A DNA stretch of 64,000 bases from CAVOKN01 sp963696505 (GCA_963696505.1 CAVOKN010000007.1:62001-126000); one strand, 5' to 3'; numbered from the stretch's first letter, positions 26,136 to 35,276 are shown. Numbers and translations are program-made. Notes: generated by a model not told the origin, from the sequence alone.

Positions 26136-26573
26136 TCAACCCAGCGCGTTACCCACCCAGCGCACGATCTCCTGCGCACCCATTGCTCCGGCCTGGCGGG
26201 CGATCTCGCGGCCGCCTTGGAACAGGGCCAGCGTGGGGATGCTGCGGATGCCGTGCCTGGCACCCAGCATCTGCTCCGCCTCGGTGTTGAGCTTGACGAG
26301 CCGGATGCGCGGTTCAAGCAGGCTTGCGGCCTGGACGAACTCGGGCGCCATCATGCGGCACGGGCCGCACCACGGCGCCCAGAAGTCCACCAGCACGGGG
26401 ATGTCGTTGCGCTCGATGTGCTTGTCGAAGCTGGCCGCGGTCAGTTCGGCCGGATGGCCGTCGAATAGCGGCCGATGGCACTGGCCGCACTGCGGCGACT
26501 GGTCGAGCCGTTCAGAGGGTAGGCGATTGACCGCGCTGCAATGCGGACAGACGATGTGCAGGGCCTTGCTCAT
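26136..26573 (-). CDS. trxC: Thioredoxin 2 (TrxC)
   Basis: A 145-residue thioredoxin with the N-terminal zinc finger of TrxC (C9-x-x-C12 and C29-x-x-C32) and the active site WCGPC (C69, C72). The cis-proline motif SIPTLALF follows. It reduces disulfides in the cytoplasm and is usually linked to oxidative or heat stress. It starts at ATG 26573; a longer frame upstream overlaps the spacer and is not supported. It lies downstream of cbpA-cbpM on the same strand. Confidence 0.93.
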   Translation of the reverse strand: MSKALHIVCPHCSAVNRLPSERLDQSPQCGQCHRPLFDGHPAELTAASFDKHIERNDIPVLVDFWAPWCGPCRMMAPEFVQAASLLEPRIRLVKLNTEAEQMLGARHGIRSIPTLALFQGGREIARQAGAMGAQEIVRWVGNALG

Positions 26574-26644
26574 GGTGGGCGATGATCGGGAGTGGATCTG
26601 CGTCGGATGTGGGGGCGGATACCGCGGCCGGCAAGTCCCGGGCC

Positions 26645-26953
26645 TCAGTCGAAGCCGGCGCAGCGCAGGCGGGCGCGCATCTCGTCCATTTCTTCCAGCA
26701 GATCGGCGACCAGGGCCGCCAGTTCGGGCACCGCTTCGAAGTCCCGCTCCAGTTGGCGCATGCGCCGCGCCCGCGCGAGGCTCGCTCCCGAGAAGCGCCA
26801 CACGCCGGCCACGCTCTCGGCATGGGGGAACAGGCCCTCCTCGATGTGGCGCAGCAGCCACGGCGGTTCGACGGCGCAGGCGGCGGCGACCTGCTCCAGG
26901 GTGAGCCAGGTGTCTTCCATCAGGCTGCCGATCAGGATGTCTTCGTCGCGCAT
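26645..26953 (-). CDS. cbpM: Chaperone modulator CbpM
   Basis: A 102-residue MerR-like protein (LTLEQVAAACAVEPPWLLRHIEEGLF, then a helical tail) matching CbpM. CbpM binds the J-domain of CbpA and blocks its DnaK-stimulating and DNA-binding activities. It follows cbpA by three bases, as in other bacteria. Confidence 0.88.
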   Translation of the reverse strand: MRDEDILIGSLMEDTWLTLEQVAAACAVEPPWLLRHIEEGLFPHAESVAGVWRFSGASLARARRMRQLERDFEAVPELAALVADLLEEMDEMRARLRCAGFD

Positions 26954-26956
26954 GAT

Positions 26957-27911
26957 TCAGCCCCTCGCTTTGCCGCGCGGATCGAAGGCGAGTTCCCGCG
27001 CCATGGTTTCGTAGAACTGCCGCGCCTTCGGCGTGTCGGCGGGCGGCAGCACCACCCGTATGTCGAGCAGCAGGTCCCCGGGCGGGTCGGAGGGAATGCC
27101 CTTGCCCCGCACCCGCAACTGGCGTCCGCTTTGGCTACCCTCCGGGATTCGCACCTTGACGCTGCCGCCCGGCAGGTCGACCTGGACCACCGCGCCCAGC
27201 GCCGCCTCCCACGGAGCCACCGGCAGGCTGAGGCGGAGGTCGCGGCCGTCCACCCGGAAGCGGGAATGGGGGTTGAACTGCACCTCCAGCAGCAGATCCC
27301 CGGCCGGCGCGCCGCCGTGCCCGGGGGCGCCCTGACCGGCGAGCCGTATCACCTGACTTTCACGCACGCCCTTGGGAATCTTCACGTTGAGGGTGCGCGT
27401 CTCCAGGCTGATGCGTCCCTGGGCGTCGAGGCGCGGCGCGCGCAGCGTGATCTGGCGCGTCGCGCCGGCGAAGGTGTCCTCGACGTCGAGCACGACCTTG
27501 GCGTGGTGGTCCTCGCCCCGCGCCTGGAACGCCGCGCCGCGGGCGCCAAAGCTGCTTCGCGCGCCGCCCATGCGGCCGAAGAGTTCGGAGAAGAAGTCGG
27601 AGAATTCCGCCGCTTCGCCCGGCTTGAAGGCATGCCCTGAAAACTCGAAACCGGCATCCCAGTCCGGGGGTGGGCGGAATTCCTGGCCAGGCTGGATAGC
27701 CGCGTCCGAACTGATCGTAGGCGGCGCGCTTCTCGGGGTCGGATAGCACGGTGTAGGCCTCGTTGATCTCCTTCATCCGCGCCTCGGCGTTCTTCTCCTT
27801 CGAAACGTCCGGGTGGTACTTGCGCGCCTGCTTGCGGAAGGCCTTCTTTATCTCCTCGGCCGTGGCTTCGCGGGTGACGCCCAGGGTCTGGTAGTAATCC
27901 TTGAATTCCAT
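26957..27911 (-). pseudogene. cbpA: CbpA, DnaJ-like co-chaperone, frameshifted
   Basis: The N-terminal J-domain (HPD at 33-35) runs to YDQFG. The Gly/Phe-poor linker and the two C-terminal substrate-binding domains (DLLLEVQFNPHSRF, GKGIPSDPPGDLLLDIRV) lie in a different frame from about 27694 leftward. Removing one base near 27695 (GGCTATC-CAGCC on the minus strand) joins them into one protein of about 316 residues. All domains are otherwise intact, so a sequencing indel is at least as likely as real inactivation. CbpA stimulates DnaK and binds curved DNA. Confidence 0.85.
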
Positions 27912-27982
27912 GGTGCTTCCTCGTATGCCCGGTCGATGGCCCGGCCACTGAAAATAATGTCCGGCGTTCCCTTCATCAAGGC

Positions 27983-28010
27983 CTTGAACCCAGCGCCAAA
28001 AGCCTTATTT
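27983..28010 (+). promoter_or_regulatory. Candidate sigma32 heat-shock promoter
   Basis: CTTGAAC, 13 bases, then CCTTATTT resembles the RpoH consensus (CTTGAAA-N13-17-CCCCATNT). It lies in the divergent cbpA/hsp20 spacer and points at the first hsp20 gene, whose ATG is 56 bases downstream. Confidence 0.45.
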
Positions 28011-28065
28011 TGGTGTGAAGGGCGCGCATCCTCGCGCCCAAGATAGATGAATTGGAGGAATCGAC

Positions 28066-28500
28066 ATGATGCATCGCTCCGTGTTTCACCGCGACCTTTT
28101 CGCGGAACTGGACCGCCTGCAGCGCGAGGTGCAGCAGGCCTTCGAATGGTCGCCCAGCATCCGCGGGCTGGCCCGCGGCGGCTTTCCGGCGATGAACGTC
28201 GGCGGCACGCCCAAGTCGGTGGAAGTGTACGCCTTCGCCCCGGGCATTGACCCGGCGACGCTGGACGTGCAGATCGAGAAGGGCGTGCTCACCATCGGCG
28301 GCGAACGCAAAGTGGAGCCCGTGCCCGAGAAGGCAACCCTGCACATCGACGAGCGCTTCGCAGGCCGCTTCCGGCGCGTGGTGACGCTGCCCGACGATGT
28401 GGACGCCAGCACGGTCGAAGCGAAGTACCGCGACGGCGTGCTGCACATCAGCATCGCGCGCAAGGAAGCGGCCCAGCCGCGCCGCATCGCCATCACGTAA
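28066..28500 (+). CDS. Hsp20 small heat-shock protein (first of three)
   Basis: A 144-residue small heat-shock protein with one alpha-crystallin domain (about 45-140). It includes GVLTIGGERK and the YRDGVLHISIAR strand. It acts as an ATP-independent holdase that keeps unfolding proteins soluble. GGAGG stands upstream of ATG 28066, and the operon continues directly into two further hsp20 genes, with a sigma32-like promoter upstream. An ATG three bases later is an equivalent start. Confidence 0.92.
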   Translation: MMHRSVFHRDLFAELDRLQREVQQAFEWSPSIRGLARGGFPAMNVGGTPKSVEVYAFAPGIDPATLDVQIEKGVLTIGGERKVEPVPEKATLHIDERFAGRFRRVVTLPDDVDASTVEAKYRDGVLHISIARKEAAQPRRIAIT

Positions 28501-28513
28501 GGAGGAAGAGAAC

Positions 28514-28894
28514 ATGAGCGAAACCAGCGCCGTAACCAAGCAGCCCGAAGTGCCCCGCGAAACTGCGGCCCTCATGCCGCCAGTGGATGTGATCGAGGAT
28601 GCCAGCGGGATCGTGCTGTACGCTGACATGCCGGGCGTGCCGAAGGACAAGCTCAGCCTGCAAGTGGAGGCCGACACGCTGACCATCGAAGGCGAGCTTG
28701 CTCTCGACATTCCGGAAGGGATGGATGCGACCCACGCCGAGGTGAGCCTGCCGCGCTACCGGCGGGTGTTCACCCTGTCGAAGGAACTCGACACCGCCAA
28801 GGTGAGCGCCGAGTTCAACCACGGCGTGCTCAAGCTGCGCATTCCCAAGGCCGAGCACGCACAGCCGCGCAGGATCGAGGTCAAGGTGATGTGA
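28514..28894 (+). CDS. Hsp20 small heat-shock protein (second of three)
   Basis: A 126-residue alpha-crystallin-domain protein (VDVIEDASGIVLYADMPGV, FNHGVLKLRIPK). It lies 13 bases after the first hsp20 and is preceded by GGAGGAAGAG. It is diverged from the first copy and has a short N-terminal arm, so the pair may form hetero-oligomers, as seen for other paired small Hsps. Confidence 0.92.
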   Translation: MSETSAVTKQPEVPRETAALMPPVDVIEDASGIVLYADMPGVPKDKLSLQVEADTLTIEGELALDIPEGMDATHAEVSLPRYRRVFTLSKELDTAKVSAEFNHGVLKLRIPKAEHAQPRRIEVKVM

Positions 28895-28941
28895 GGCGGC
28901 GGAGGGGCAGTTCATCGCCCCTCCCCGCGAGGAGACGCGCC

Positions 28942-29448
28942 ATGAAACTGGAATCAATGAGACAGAATCTGAGCGCTTTCTGGGACAACGTCGCGGAAGG
29001 CTGGCGCCACCTTTGGCAGTCAGCGGCCGGTGCGCTGACCCGGTTCCGACCAGGCGAATCGACCAACCTGCCTGCGTCGGCCGAGGTAGACGACGACTTC
29101 TACCTGCCTACCCGCGGCTGGTCGATGCTCGGTGGAGACGTGTTCGAGGACGAGGCGCGCCTGGTGGTGCGCATCGAGGTGCCTGGCATGGAGAAGGACG
29201 ACATCGCCATCGAGGTCACCGACGAAGCCCTGCGGATCTCGGGCGAAAAGCGCTTCGAGCGCGAGACCACCGACGGGCGCTGGCGGGTGATGCAATGCGC
29301 CTACGGCAGCTTCCACCGGCTGGTTCCGCTGCCGGTGCCGGTCAAGGCCGATGCCGCCCGTGCGGCCTACAAGAACGGCGTGCTGCGGGTGGAACTGCCC
29401 AAGTTGAGCCCTGGCAAACCGCAGGCGGTGAAGATCACGGTGGATTAG
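28942..29448 (+). CDS. Hsp20 small heat-shock protein (third of three)
   Basis: A 168-residue small heat-shock protein with a longer amphipathic N-terminal arm (MRQNLSAFWDNVAEGWRHLW) and an alpha-crystallin domain at about 60-160 (VRIEVPGMEKDDI, YKNGVLRVELPK). It is the last gene of the hsp20 trio and sits 47 bases after the second, behind GAGGAG. The N-terminal arm, which sets oligomer size and clients, differs from the other two. Confidence 0.92.
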   Translation: MKLESMRQNLSAFWDNVAEGWRHLWQSAAGALTRFRPGESTNLPASAEVDDDFYLPTRGWSMLGGDVFEDEARLVVRIEVPGMEKDDIAIEVTDEALRISGEKRFERETTDGRWRVMQCAYGSFHRLVPLPVPVKADAARAAYKNGVLRVELPKLSPGKPQAVKITVD

Positions 29449-29514
29449 GGCGCAGGCGGGGGCGCCGGAGCGCCCGTGTAGAATGCCGCCGAACTCTTCC
29501 GCCGCCCCAGCCGC

Positions 29515-32500
29515 TTGTCGTCCCATCCCGTTCCAAAGCCAGACTGGCTCGAAGTCGCCCTGGCCGAATGCCTCTGCGCCGACCTGCCGGCGCTGCAACG
29601 CGCGCTGTCCGAGCTTCGCCGTCCTCCAAGGACTGACTCCGATCTGCCGCGGCCGCTGCGGGAGCGCATCGAGGCCTCGCGCCGCAGGCGTGCGCAGCGC
29701 GTAGCAGCGCTGCCGCGGCCGAGTTTTCCCGAGGAACTGCCGGTCAGTGCGCGGCGCGGGGAAATCGCCCGCACCATCGCCGAAAACCCGGTGGTGATCG
29801 TCTGCGGCGAAACCGGCTCCGGCAAGACCACCCAGTTGCCCAAGATCTGCCTCGAACTCGGGCGCGGCACGGCGGGGTTGATCGGCCACACCCAGCCGCG
29901 GCGCATCGCCGCCCGCGCCACCGCCAGCCGCATCGCGCAGGAGCTGCAGAGCGAGCTGGGGCGAATCGTCGGCTACAAGATCCGCTTCACCGACCGCAGC
30001 AGCCCCGAGAGCTACATCAAACTGATGACGGACGGCATCCTGCTGGCGGAAACCCAGGGCGACCCGGAACTGCGCCAGTACGACACCATCATCATCGACG
30101 AAGCCCACGAGCGCAGCCTCAACATCGACTTCCTGCTCGGCTACCTGCGCCAGTTACTGCCGCGGCGGCCGGAATTGAAGGTGATCGTCACCTCGGCGAC
30201 GCTGGACGCGCAGCGCTTCGCCGCCCATTTCGCGCGGGACGAAGTGCCGGCGCCGGTGATCGAGGTGTCGGGGCGTCTCTATCCCATCGAAGTGCGCTAC
30301 CGGGCGGCGCACGACGAGGCGGACGAGCGCGGGCGCGACATCGTGGACGGCATCGTCGATGCGGTGGACGAGGCGCAGCGCGCCGGACCCGGCGACGTGC
30401 TGGTGTTCCTGCCCGGCGAGCGCGAGATCCGCGAGGCGGCGGAGGGCCTGCGCAAGCATCACTTCGGCCTGCCCGGCGCCCGCGGCCACGCCGAGATCCT
30501 GCCGCTGTTCGCGCGCCAGTCGGCACAGGAACAGACGCGGGTATTCCAGCCGCACCAGGGACGGCGCATCGTGCTCGCCACCAACGTGGCGGAGACCTCG
30601 CTCACGGTGCCGGGCATCCGCTACGTGGTGGACACGGGCCTGGCGCGCATCAAGCGCTATTCCCACCGCAACAAGGTCGAGCAGTTGCGCGTCGAGGCCA
30701 TCTCGCGCGCGGCGGCGCAGCAGCGCGCGGGGCGCTGCGGGCGGGTGGCTAGCGGCGTGTGCATCCGCCTCTACGCCGAGGAGGACCTGGCGCAACGCCC
30801 GGCCCACACCGACCCCGAGGTGCTGCGCTCCTCCCTCGCCGGCGTCATCCTGCGCATGAAGTCGCTGGGGCTGGTGGCGGTGGAGGATTTCCCCTTCCTC
30901 GACAAGCCGCAGCCGCGCATGATCGCCGACGGCTACCAGTTGCTGTCGGAGCTCGGCGCGGTGGATGACGAGCGGGAACTCACCGCCGTCGGCCGCGAAC
31001 TGGCCAAGCTGCCGCTGGATCCGCGCATCGGCCGCATGATTCTCGCCGCCCGCGACGAAGGTGCGCTGCGCGAAATGCTGGTGATCGCCGCCGCGCTGTC
31101 GCTGCAGGATCCGCGCGACCGGCCCCAGGAGCAGGCCGGCGCGGCGGACCAGGCCCATGCGAAATGGAAGGACGAGCGCTCCGAGTTCCTCGCCTTCCTC
31201 AAGCTGTGGCAGGCCTTCGACGAGCAGTGGCAGCACCAGTCGGCGGCCAAGCAGCGCGCGTGGTGCCGCAGCAACTTCGTCTCCTACCTGCGCATGCGCG
31301 AGTGGCGCGACATCCACGGCCAGTTGCATGCTGTGTGCGCCGAGCACGGCTGGAAGGAGAGCGAGAAGCCCGCGGCCTTCGACGCCATCCACCGCGCCTT
31401 GCTGGCCGGGCTGCTGGGCAACATCGGCCTCAAGAGCGAAACCGAGTCCCACTACCTGGGGGCGCGGGGCATCAAGTTCTTTCCCCATCCGGGCTCGACG
31501 CTGGCGAAGAAGGCTGGCAAGTGGATCGTCAGCGCCGAACTGGTGGAGACGACGCGGCTGTTTGGCCGTTGTCTCGCGCGCATCGAGCCGGAATGGCTGG
31601 AGCAGGTGGGCGGCCATCTGGTGAAGCGCCACGTGTACGAGCCCCACTGGTCGAAGAGCGCGGGGCAGGTGATGGCCTGGGAGCGCGCCACGCTGCACGG
31701 CCTGCTGCTCTACGCGCGGCGCGCGGTGTCGTATTCGCGTATCGATCCGGCGGCCTGCCGCGAAATTTTCATCCGCGATGCGCTGGTACGGGGCGACCTG
31801 TCGGAAGAGGCGATCCGCCGCGCGCCCTTCTTTCAGCACAACCAGAAGCTGGTGCGCGACATCGAGGCTCTGGAGCACAAGGCGCGCCGACCGGACGTTC
31901 TGGCCGACGAGGACCTGATCCACGATTTCTATGGCAGCCTGATTGCCGAGGACGTGCTCGACGTGCGCGGCTTCGAGCACTGGCGCCGCGACGCCGAGCG
32001 CGCCAGGCCGCGCCTGCTGTTCCTGGAGCGCGAGCAGTTGATGCGGCACGAGGCTGCGGGCATCACCAGTGCGCGCTTTCCCCCCGAGGTGGAGCTTCAC
32101 GGTGAGCGTTTGAAGCTCAGCTATCGCCACGAGCCCGGCGCCGCCGACGACGGCGTCACGCTCACGGTGCCGCTCGCCATGCTCAACCAGGTACCGGCGG
32201 CGCGCTGCGAATGGCTGGTGCCGGGCATGCTGGAGCAGAAGGTGCTGCTTCTCGCCAAGACGCTGCCGCAGAAGATCCGCCATCGACTCTCCTCGGTCAG
32301 CCAGTACGCGGAACGCTTTGCGGATCGGGAGCACGACACATCCGAGCCGCTGCTGCGGGCGCTGCAAAGGGACGTGGAGGACGAGGCGCAGCTCAAGCTG
32401 CCGCTGGATGCGATCCGCGCCGAGAACCTGCCGCCCCACATGCTGATGAACTTCCGCGTACTGGATGAGCACGGCCGCATGTTGGCGCAGTCGCGCAATC

Positions 32501-33429
32501 TGGCGGAGCTACGCAACCGCCTGGCGCGGGACGTGGAACAGACCTTCACCCGCGCTGAGACGCCTCAGGTGGAGCAGGCGCGGCACACCGGCTGGGATTT
32601 CGGCGCGCTGCCGGAACTGCTGGAGGTGAAGGCCGGTGGGCGCTCGACGGTGGGCTTCCCGGCGCTGGTGGACGAGGGCGACGCGGTGAGCCTGAGGGTT
32701 TTCGACACCGAGGACAAGGCGCAGGAAACCCACCGCGCCGGACTGCGCCGGCTGTTCGCCCTGGAGCTGAAGGAGCAGTTGCGCTATGTCGAGAAGAGCC
32801 TAGCCGGTCTTCGGGATCTGACTTTGATGTTCATGCCCTTCGGCACCGATGCCGAATTGCGCGCGCAACTGGTGGCGGCGACCCTGGAGCGTACCTGCAT
32901 GGCCGAGCCCTGGCCGGCGGACGAAGCGGCCTTCCGCCGCCGCAAGGAAGAGGCGCGGCCGCGCATCGCGCTGGTGGCGGGGGAGATCGCGCGGCTGGCT
33001 GCAACGATACTCACCGAGCATGGACAGGTGCAGAAGAAGCTGACGCAGTTGAAGGCCTTTCCCACGGTGGTGGAGGACATGAAGGCGCAGCTAGCGCAGC
33101 TCGTGACCAAGGATTTCCTCGCCGCCACGCCCTTCGAGCGGCTGACGCACTTTCCGCGCTACCTGAAGGCGGTGGCGCTGCGCATCGAAAAGCTGCGCGC
33201 GGACCCGGCGCGCGACGAGCGTTTCGCGCGCGAGTATGCGCTGCTCGCGCGGCCCTTCGAGCGGGAGCGGGCGGCGCGCCTGAAAAGCGGAGCGGCCGAT
33301 CCCCGACTGGAGGACTTCCGCTGGATGCTGGAGGAATTGCGGGTACAGTTGTTCACGCAGGAACTGAGGACGCCGGTGCCGGTGTCGGTCAAGCGCCTGC
33401 AGAAAATCTGGGAGAGCAGAGAACGATGA
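29515..33429 (+). CDS. hrpA: ATP-dependent RNA helicase HrpA
   Basis: A 1304-residue DEAH-box helicase. It has Walker A GETGSGKTTQ (about 98-105), DEAH at 195-198, SAT, the helicase C domain with QQRAGRCGR, HA2 and OB-fold regions, and the long C-terminal DUF3418 part typical of HrpA. It unwinds RNA and has been linked to mRNA processing and ribosome rescue. TTG 29515 is the only start upstream of motif I that gives the usual N-terminus; no strong Shine-Dalgarno is visible. Its last bases overlap the next gene (ATGA). Confidence 0.95.
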   Translation: MSSHPVPKPDWLEVALAECLCADLPALQRALSELRRPPRTDSDLPRPLRERIEASRRRRAQRVAALPRPSFPEELPVSARRGEIARTIAENPVVIVCGETGSGKTTQLPKICLELGRGTAGLIGHTQPRRIAARATASRIAQELQSELGRIVGYKIRFTDRSSPESYIKLMTDGILLAETQGDPELRQYDTIIIDEAHERSLNIDFLLGYLRQLLPRRPELKVIVTSATLDAQRFAAHFARDEVPAPVIEVSGRLYPIEVRYRAAHDEADERGRDIVDGIVDAVDEAQRAGPGDVLVFLPGEREIREAAEGLRKHHFGLPGARGHAEILPLFARQSAQEQTRVFQPHQGRRIVLATNVAETSLTVPGIRYVVDTGLARIKRYSHRNKVEQLRVEAISRAAAQQRAGRCGRVASGVCIRLYAEEDLAQRPAHTDPEVLRSSLAGVILRMKSLGLVAVEDFPFLDKPQPRMIADGYQLLSELGAVDDERELTAVGRELAKLPLDPRIGRMILAARDEGALREMLVIAAALSLQDPRDRPQEQAGAADQAHAKWKDERSEFLAFLKLWQAFDEQWQHQSAAKQRAWCRSNFVSYLRMREWRDIHGQLHAVCAEHGWKESEKPAAFDAIHRALLAGLLGNIGLKSETESHYLGARGIKFFPHPGSTLAKKAGKWIVSAELVETTRLFGRCLARIEPEWLEQVGGHLVKRHVYEPHWSKSAGQVMAWERATLHGLLLYARRAVSYSRIDPAACREIFIRDALVRGDLSEEAIRRAPFFQHNQKLVRDIEALEHKARRPDVLADEDLIHDFYGSLIAEDVLDVRGFEHWRRDAERARPRLLFLEREQLMRHEAAGITSARFPPEVELHGERLKLSYRHEPGAADDGVTLTVPLAMLNQVPAARCEWLVPGMLEQKVLLLAKTLPQKIRHRLSSVSQYAERFADREHDTSEPLLRALQRDVEDEAQLKLPLDAIRAENLPPHMLMNFRVLDEHGRMLAQSRNLAELRNRLARDVEQTFTRAETPQVEQARHTGWDFGALPELLEVKAGGRSTVGFPALVDEGDAVSLRVFDTEDKAQETHRAGLRRLFALELKEQLRYVEKSLAGLRDLTLMFMPFGTDAELRAQLVAATLERTCMAEPWPADEAAFRRRKEEARPRIALVAGEIARLAATILTEHGQVQKKLTQLKAFPTVVEDMKAQLAQLVTKDFLAATPFERLTHFPRYLKAVALRIEKLRADPARDERFAREYALLARPFERERAARLKSGAADPRLEDFRWMLEELRVQLFTQELRTPVPVSVKRLQKIWESRER

Positions 33430-34166
33430 ATGAAGTCCTGGGCGCCTTCGGGCGCGGGCTGCGCAGCCTGACGCGGCCGTCGATGTTCTGGCACCTGATC
33501 TGGCCGACGCTGGCGGCGCTGCTGCTGTGGATCGTGCTCGGCTGGTTTTTCTGGGCGGATGCCTCGGCACTGCTGCTCGCCTGGTTCGACAAGTGGCCCT
33601 GGCTGCAGGGCATGATGGACAGCACCCAGTTCCTGTCGGTGGCGGCGCTCGCCAGTGCCAACATCTTCCTCGCCCTGTTGTTCGTCCCGCTCGTGTACGC
33701 CACCGCGCTGATGCTTGTGGCATTGGTCGCGCTGCCGCTGATGCTCGACCGGGTGGGCGCCGCGGAGTATGCGGATCTGGAGAAGCGCAACGGCGGCACG
33801 CTCGCCGGCAGCGCCGGCAATGCGGTGATGGCGCTGGCGATCTACCTCGTGGTGCTGATCGCCACACTGCCGCTGTGGCTGATCCCCGGGTTGGGGCTGA
33901 TCCTGACGGTAGTGCTTTCGGCCTTCCTCAACCAGCGCGCCTACCGCTACGATGCCCTGATGCAGCACGCCGACGGCGGCGAGATGCGCGAGATCTTCAA
34001 GCGCGAGCGCGGCGGTCTGTGGCTGGTGGGCATCGTCTCCGGCCTGCTGGCCTACGTGCCGGTGCTCAACCTGGTGGTGCCGGCCTATTCTGGGCTGGCC
34101 TTCGTGCATTACTGCCTCGGCGCGCTGCGGCGGCGGCGTGGGGCGCAGGTCAAGGCGGCGGCATGA
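33426..34166 (+). CDS. EI24/CysZ-like membrane protein
   Basis: A 246-residue inner-membrane protein with about four to six hydrophobic segments (WHLIWPTLAALLLWIVLGWFF, ALMLVALVALPLMLD, VVLIATLPLWLIPGLGLI). It matches the EI24/CysZ family, whose best-known member aids sulfate uptake. Substrate here is unknown. It overlaps hrpA by four bases. The start of the repeat downstream overlaps its stop. Confidence 0.8.
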   Translation: MNEVLGAFGRGLRSLTRPSMFWHLIWPTLAALLLWIVLGWFFWADASALLLAWFDKWPWLQGMMDSTQFLSVAALASANIFLALLFVPLVYATALMLVALVALPLMLDRVGAAEYADLEKRNGGTLAGSAGNAVMALAIYLVVLIATLPLWLIPGLGLILTVVLSAFLNQRAYRYDALMQHADGGEMREIFKRERGGLWLVGIVSGLLAYVPVLNLVVPAYSGLAFVHYCLGALRRRRGAQVKAAA

Positions 34167-34388
34167 GCCACCCGGCGAGGGGCCCCGCGTCAGCGGGGAT
34201 CGACGGCAAGGCGATCGCCGCCAGCCGCCGACGCGCCGTGCGTCGGGCATTCGGCTCCCATAAGGAGGCGGCGGCATGAGCCACCCGGCGAGGGGCCCCG
34301 CGTCAGCGGGGATCGACGGCAAGGCGATCGCCGCCAGCCGCCGACGCGCCGTGGGTCGGGCATTCGGCTCCCATAAGGAGGCGGCGGC
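34163..34388 (+). repeat. 113-bp tandem repeat carrying a start codon and Shine-Dalgarno
   Basis: Two copies (34163-34275, 34276-34388) differ at one base (C 34241, G 34354). Each begins with ATGAGCCACCC and ends with AAGGAGGCGGCGGC directly before the next ATG. The element therefore sits precisely between an upstream stop (ATGA) and a downstream start. An internal hairpin CCCCGC-GTCA-GCGGGG is conserved, with changed bases on both sides, in the relative at 4611. It looks like an inserted, duplicated REP-like element, not a gene. Confidence 0.85.
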
Positions 34389-35210
34389 ATGAGCGTTGGC
34401 GCGATCGTCATTGGCGACGAGATCCTCTCCGGCAAGCGGCAGGACCGGCATTTCGCCCGGGCGCGGGAGATCCTCAAGGCTCGCGGCCTTGAGCTCGCCT
34501 GGTGCAACTACCTGGGCGACGACCGGCGGCGCCTCACCGATCTGCTGCGGCTGACTTTCGCCTCGGGCGACATCGTGTTCGGCTTCGGCGGCATCGGGGT
34601 CACGCCCGACGACCATACGCGGCAGGCCGCTGCGGCGGCGCTGGGTGTGCCGATCGAGTTGCATCCCGAGGCGAAACGCGAGATCGAGGCGCGATTCGGC
34701 ACCGATGTCACCCCGGAACGGCTGATGCTGGGGGAGTTTCCCCGCGGGGCGCGTATCGTGCCCAATCCCTACAACCGGCTTCCAGGTTTCGCCTGCGGCA
34801 GCCACGTCTTTCTGCCGGGATTCCCGGAGATGGCCTGGCCGATGATGGAATGGGTGCTCGACACCTGGTACCGCCATCTCCAGCATCAGGACCGGCGCGT
34901 CGAACGCGCGCTGATCGTCCACTTCAACAGCGAGAGCAAACTGCTGGACCTGATGCAGCGCATCGAGCGCGAGCATCCAGGCGTCAAGGTGTTCAGCCTG
35001 CCCTCGGCGCTCGGGACGAGCGAGCGGCCGCAGATCGAACTCGGCGCCAAGGGCGACGCGGTGCAGGTGGAGGTAGCGATGCTGGAGATGCGCACCGAGT
35101 TCGACCTTGCGCGGCATAGCGTGGGAAGCGAGACCGTAGGGTGCGCCATGCGCACCGTTCTGCGGTGGATTGGCGAGATGGTGCGCATGGCGCACCCTAC
35201 GGCGCAATAA
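34389..35210 (+). CDS. Molybdopterin-binding domain protein (CinA N-terminal/MoaB-like)
   Basis: A 273-residue protein with a MoCF/MPT-binding domain: GAIVIGDEILSGKRQD, then FGFGGIGVTPDDHTRQ. This is the arrangement found in CinA N-terminal and MoaB-like proteins; the CinA amidase domain is absent. The exact role is unknown. The last 25 or so residues (after VGSE) are encoded by the GTAGGGTGCGC inverted repeat, so the native C-terminus has probably been replaced. The Shine-Dalgarno GGAGG in front of ATG 34389 belongs to the tandem repeat. Confidence 0.82.
   Translation: MSVGAIVIGDEILSGKRQDRHFARAREILKARGLELAWCNYLGDDRRRLTDLLRLTFASGDIVFGFGGIGVTPDDHTRQAAAAALGVPIELHPEAKREIEARFGTDVTPERLMLGEFPRGARIVPNPYNRLPGFACGSHVFLPGFPEMAWPMMEWVLDTWYRHLQHQDRRVERALIVHFNSESKLLDLMQRIEREHPGVKVFSLPSALGTSERPQIELGAKGDAVQVEVAMLEMRTEFDLARHSVGSETVGCAMRTVLRWIGEMVRMAHPTAQ
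35136..35200. repeat. Perfect 21-bp inverted repeat, 23-base loop
   Basis: Arms 35136-35156 and 35180-35200 are exact reverse complements (beginning GTAGGGTGCGCC, ending GGCGCACCCTAC). The element lies inside the 3' end of the molybdopterin-domain gene. It is the best-preserved copy of this family in the window. Confidence 0.9.
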
Positions 35211-35227
35211 GATGGTGTCACCCAAAC

Positions 35228-35256
35228 AAAAACCCCGGCTTGTGGCCGGGGTTTTT
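35228..35256. terminator. Bidirectional Rho-independent terminator
   Basis: AAAAA-CCCCGGC-TTGTG-GCCGGGG-TTTTT: a perfect 7-bp GC stem flanked by A and T runs. It serves both convergent genes, the molybdopterin-domain gene and the phasin gene. Confidence 0.92.
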
Positions 35257-35276
35257 GCTGGGAGACAGAAAGCGCG

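Noticed and set aside
30154..32472. 772-codon minus-strand frame inside hrpA
   Set aside because: Antisense shadow; HrpA motifs are intact on the plus strand.
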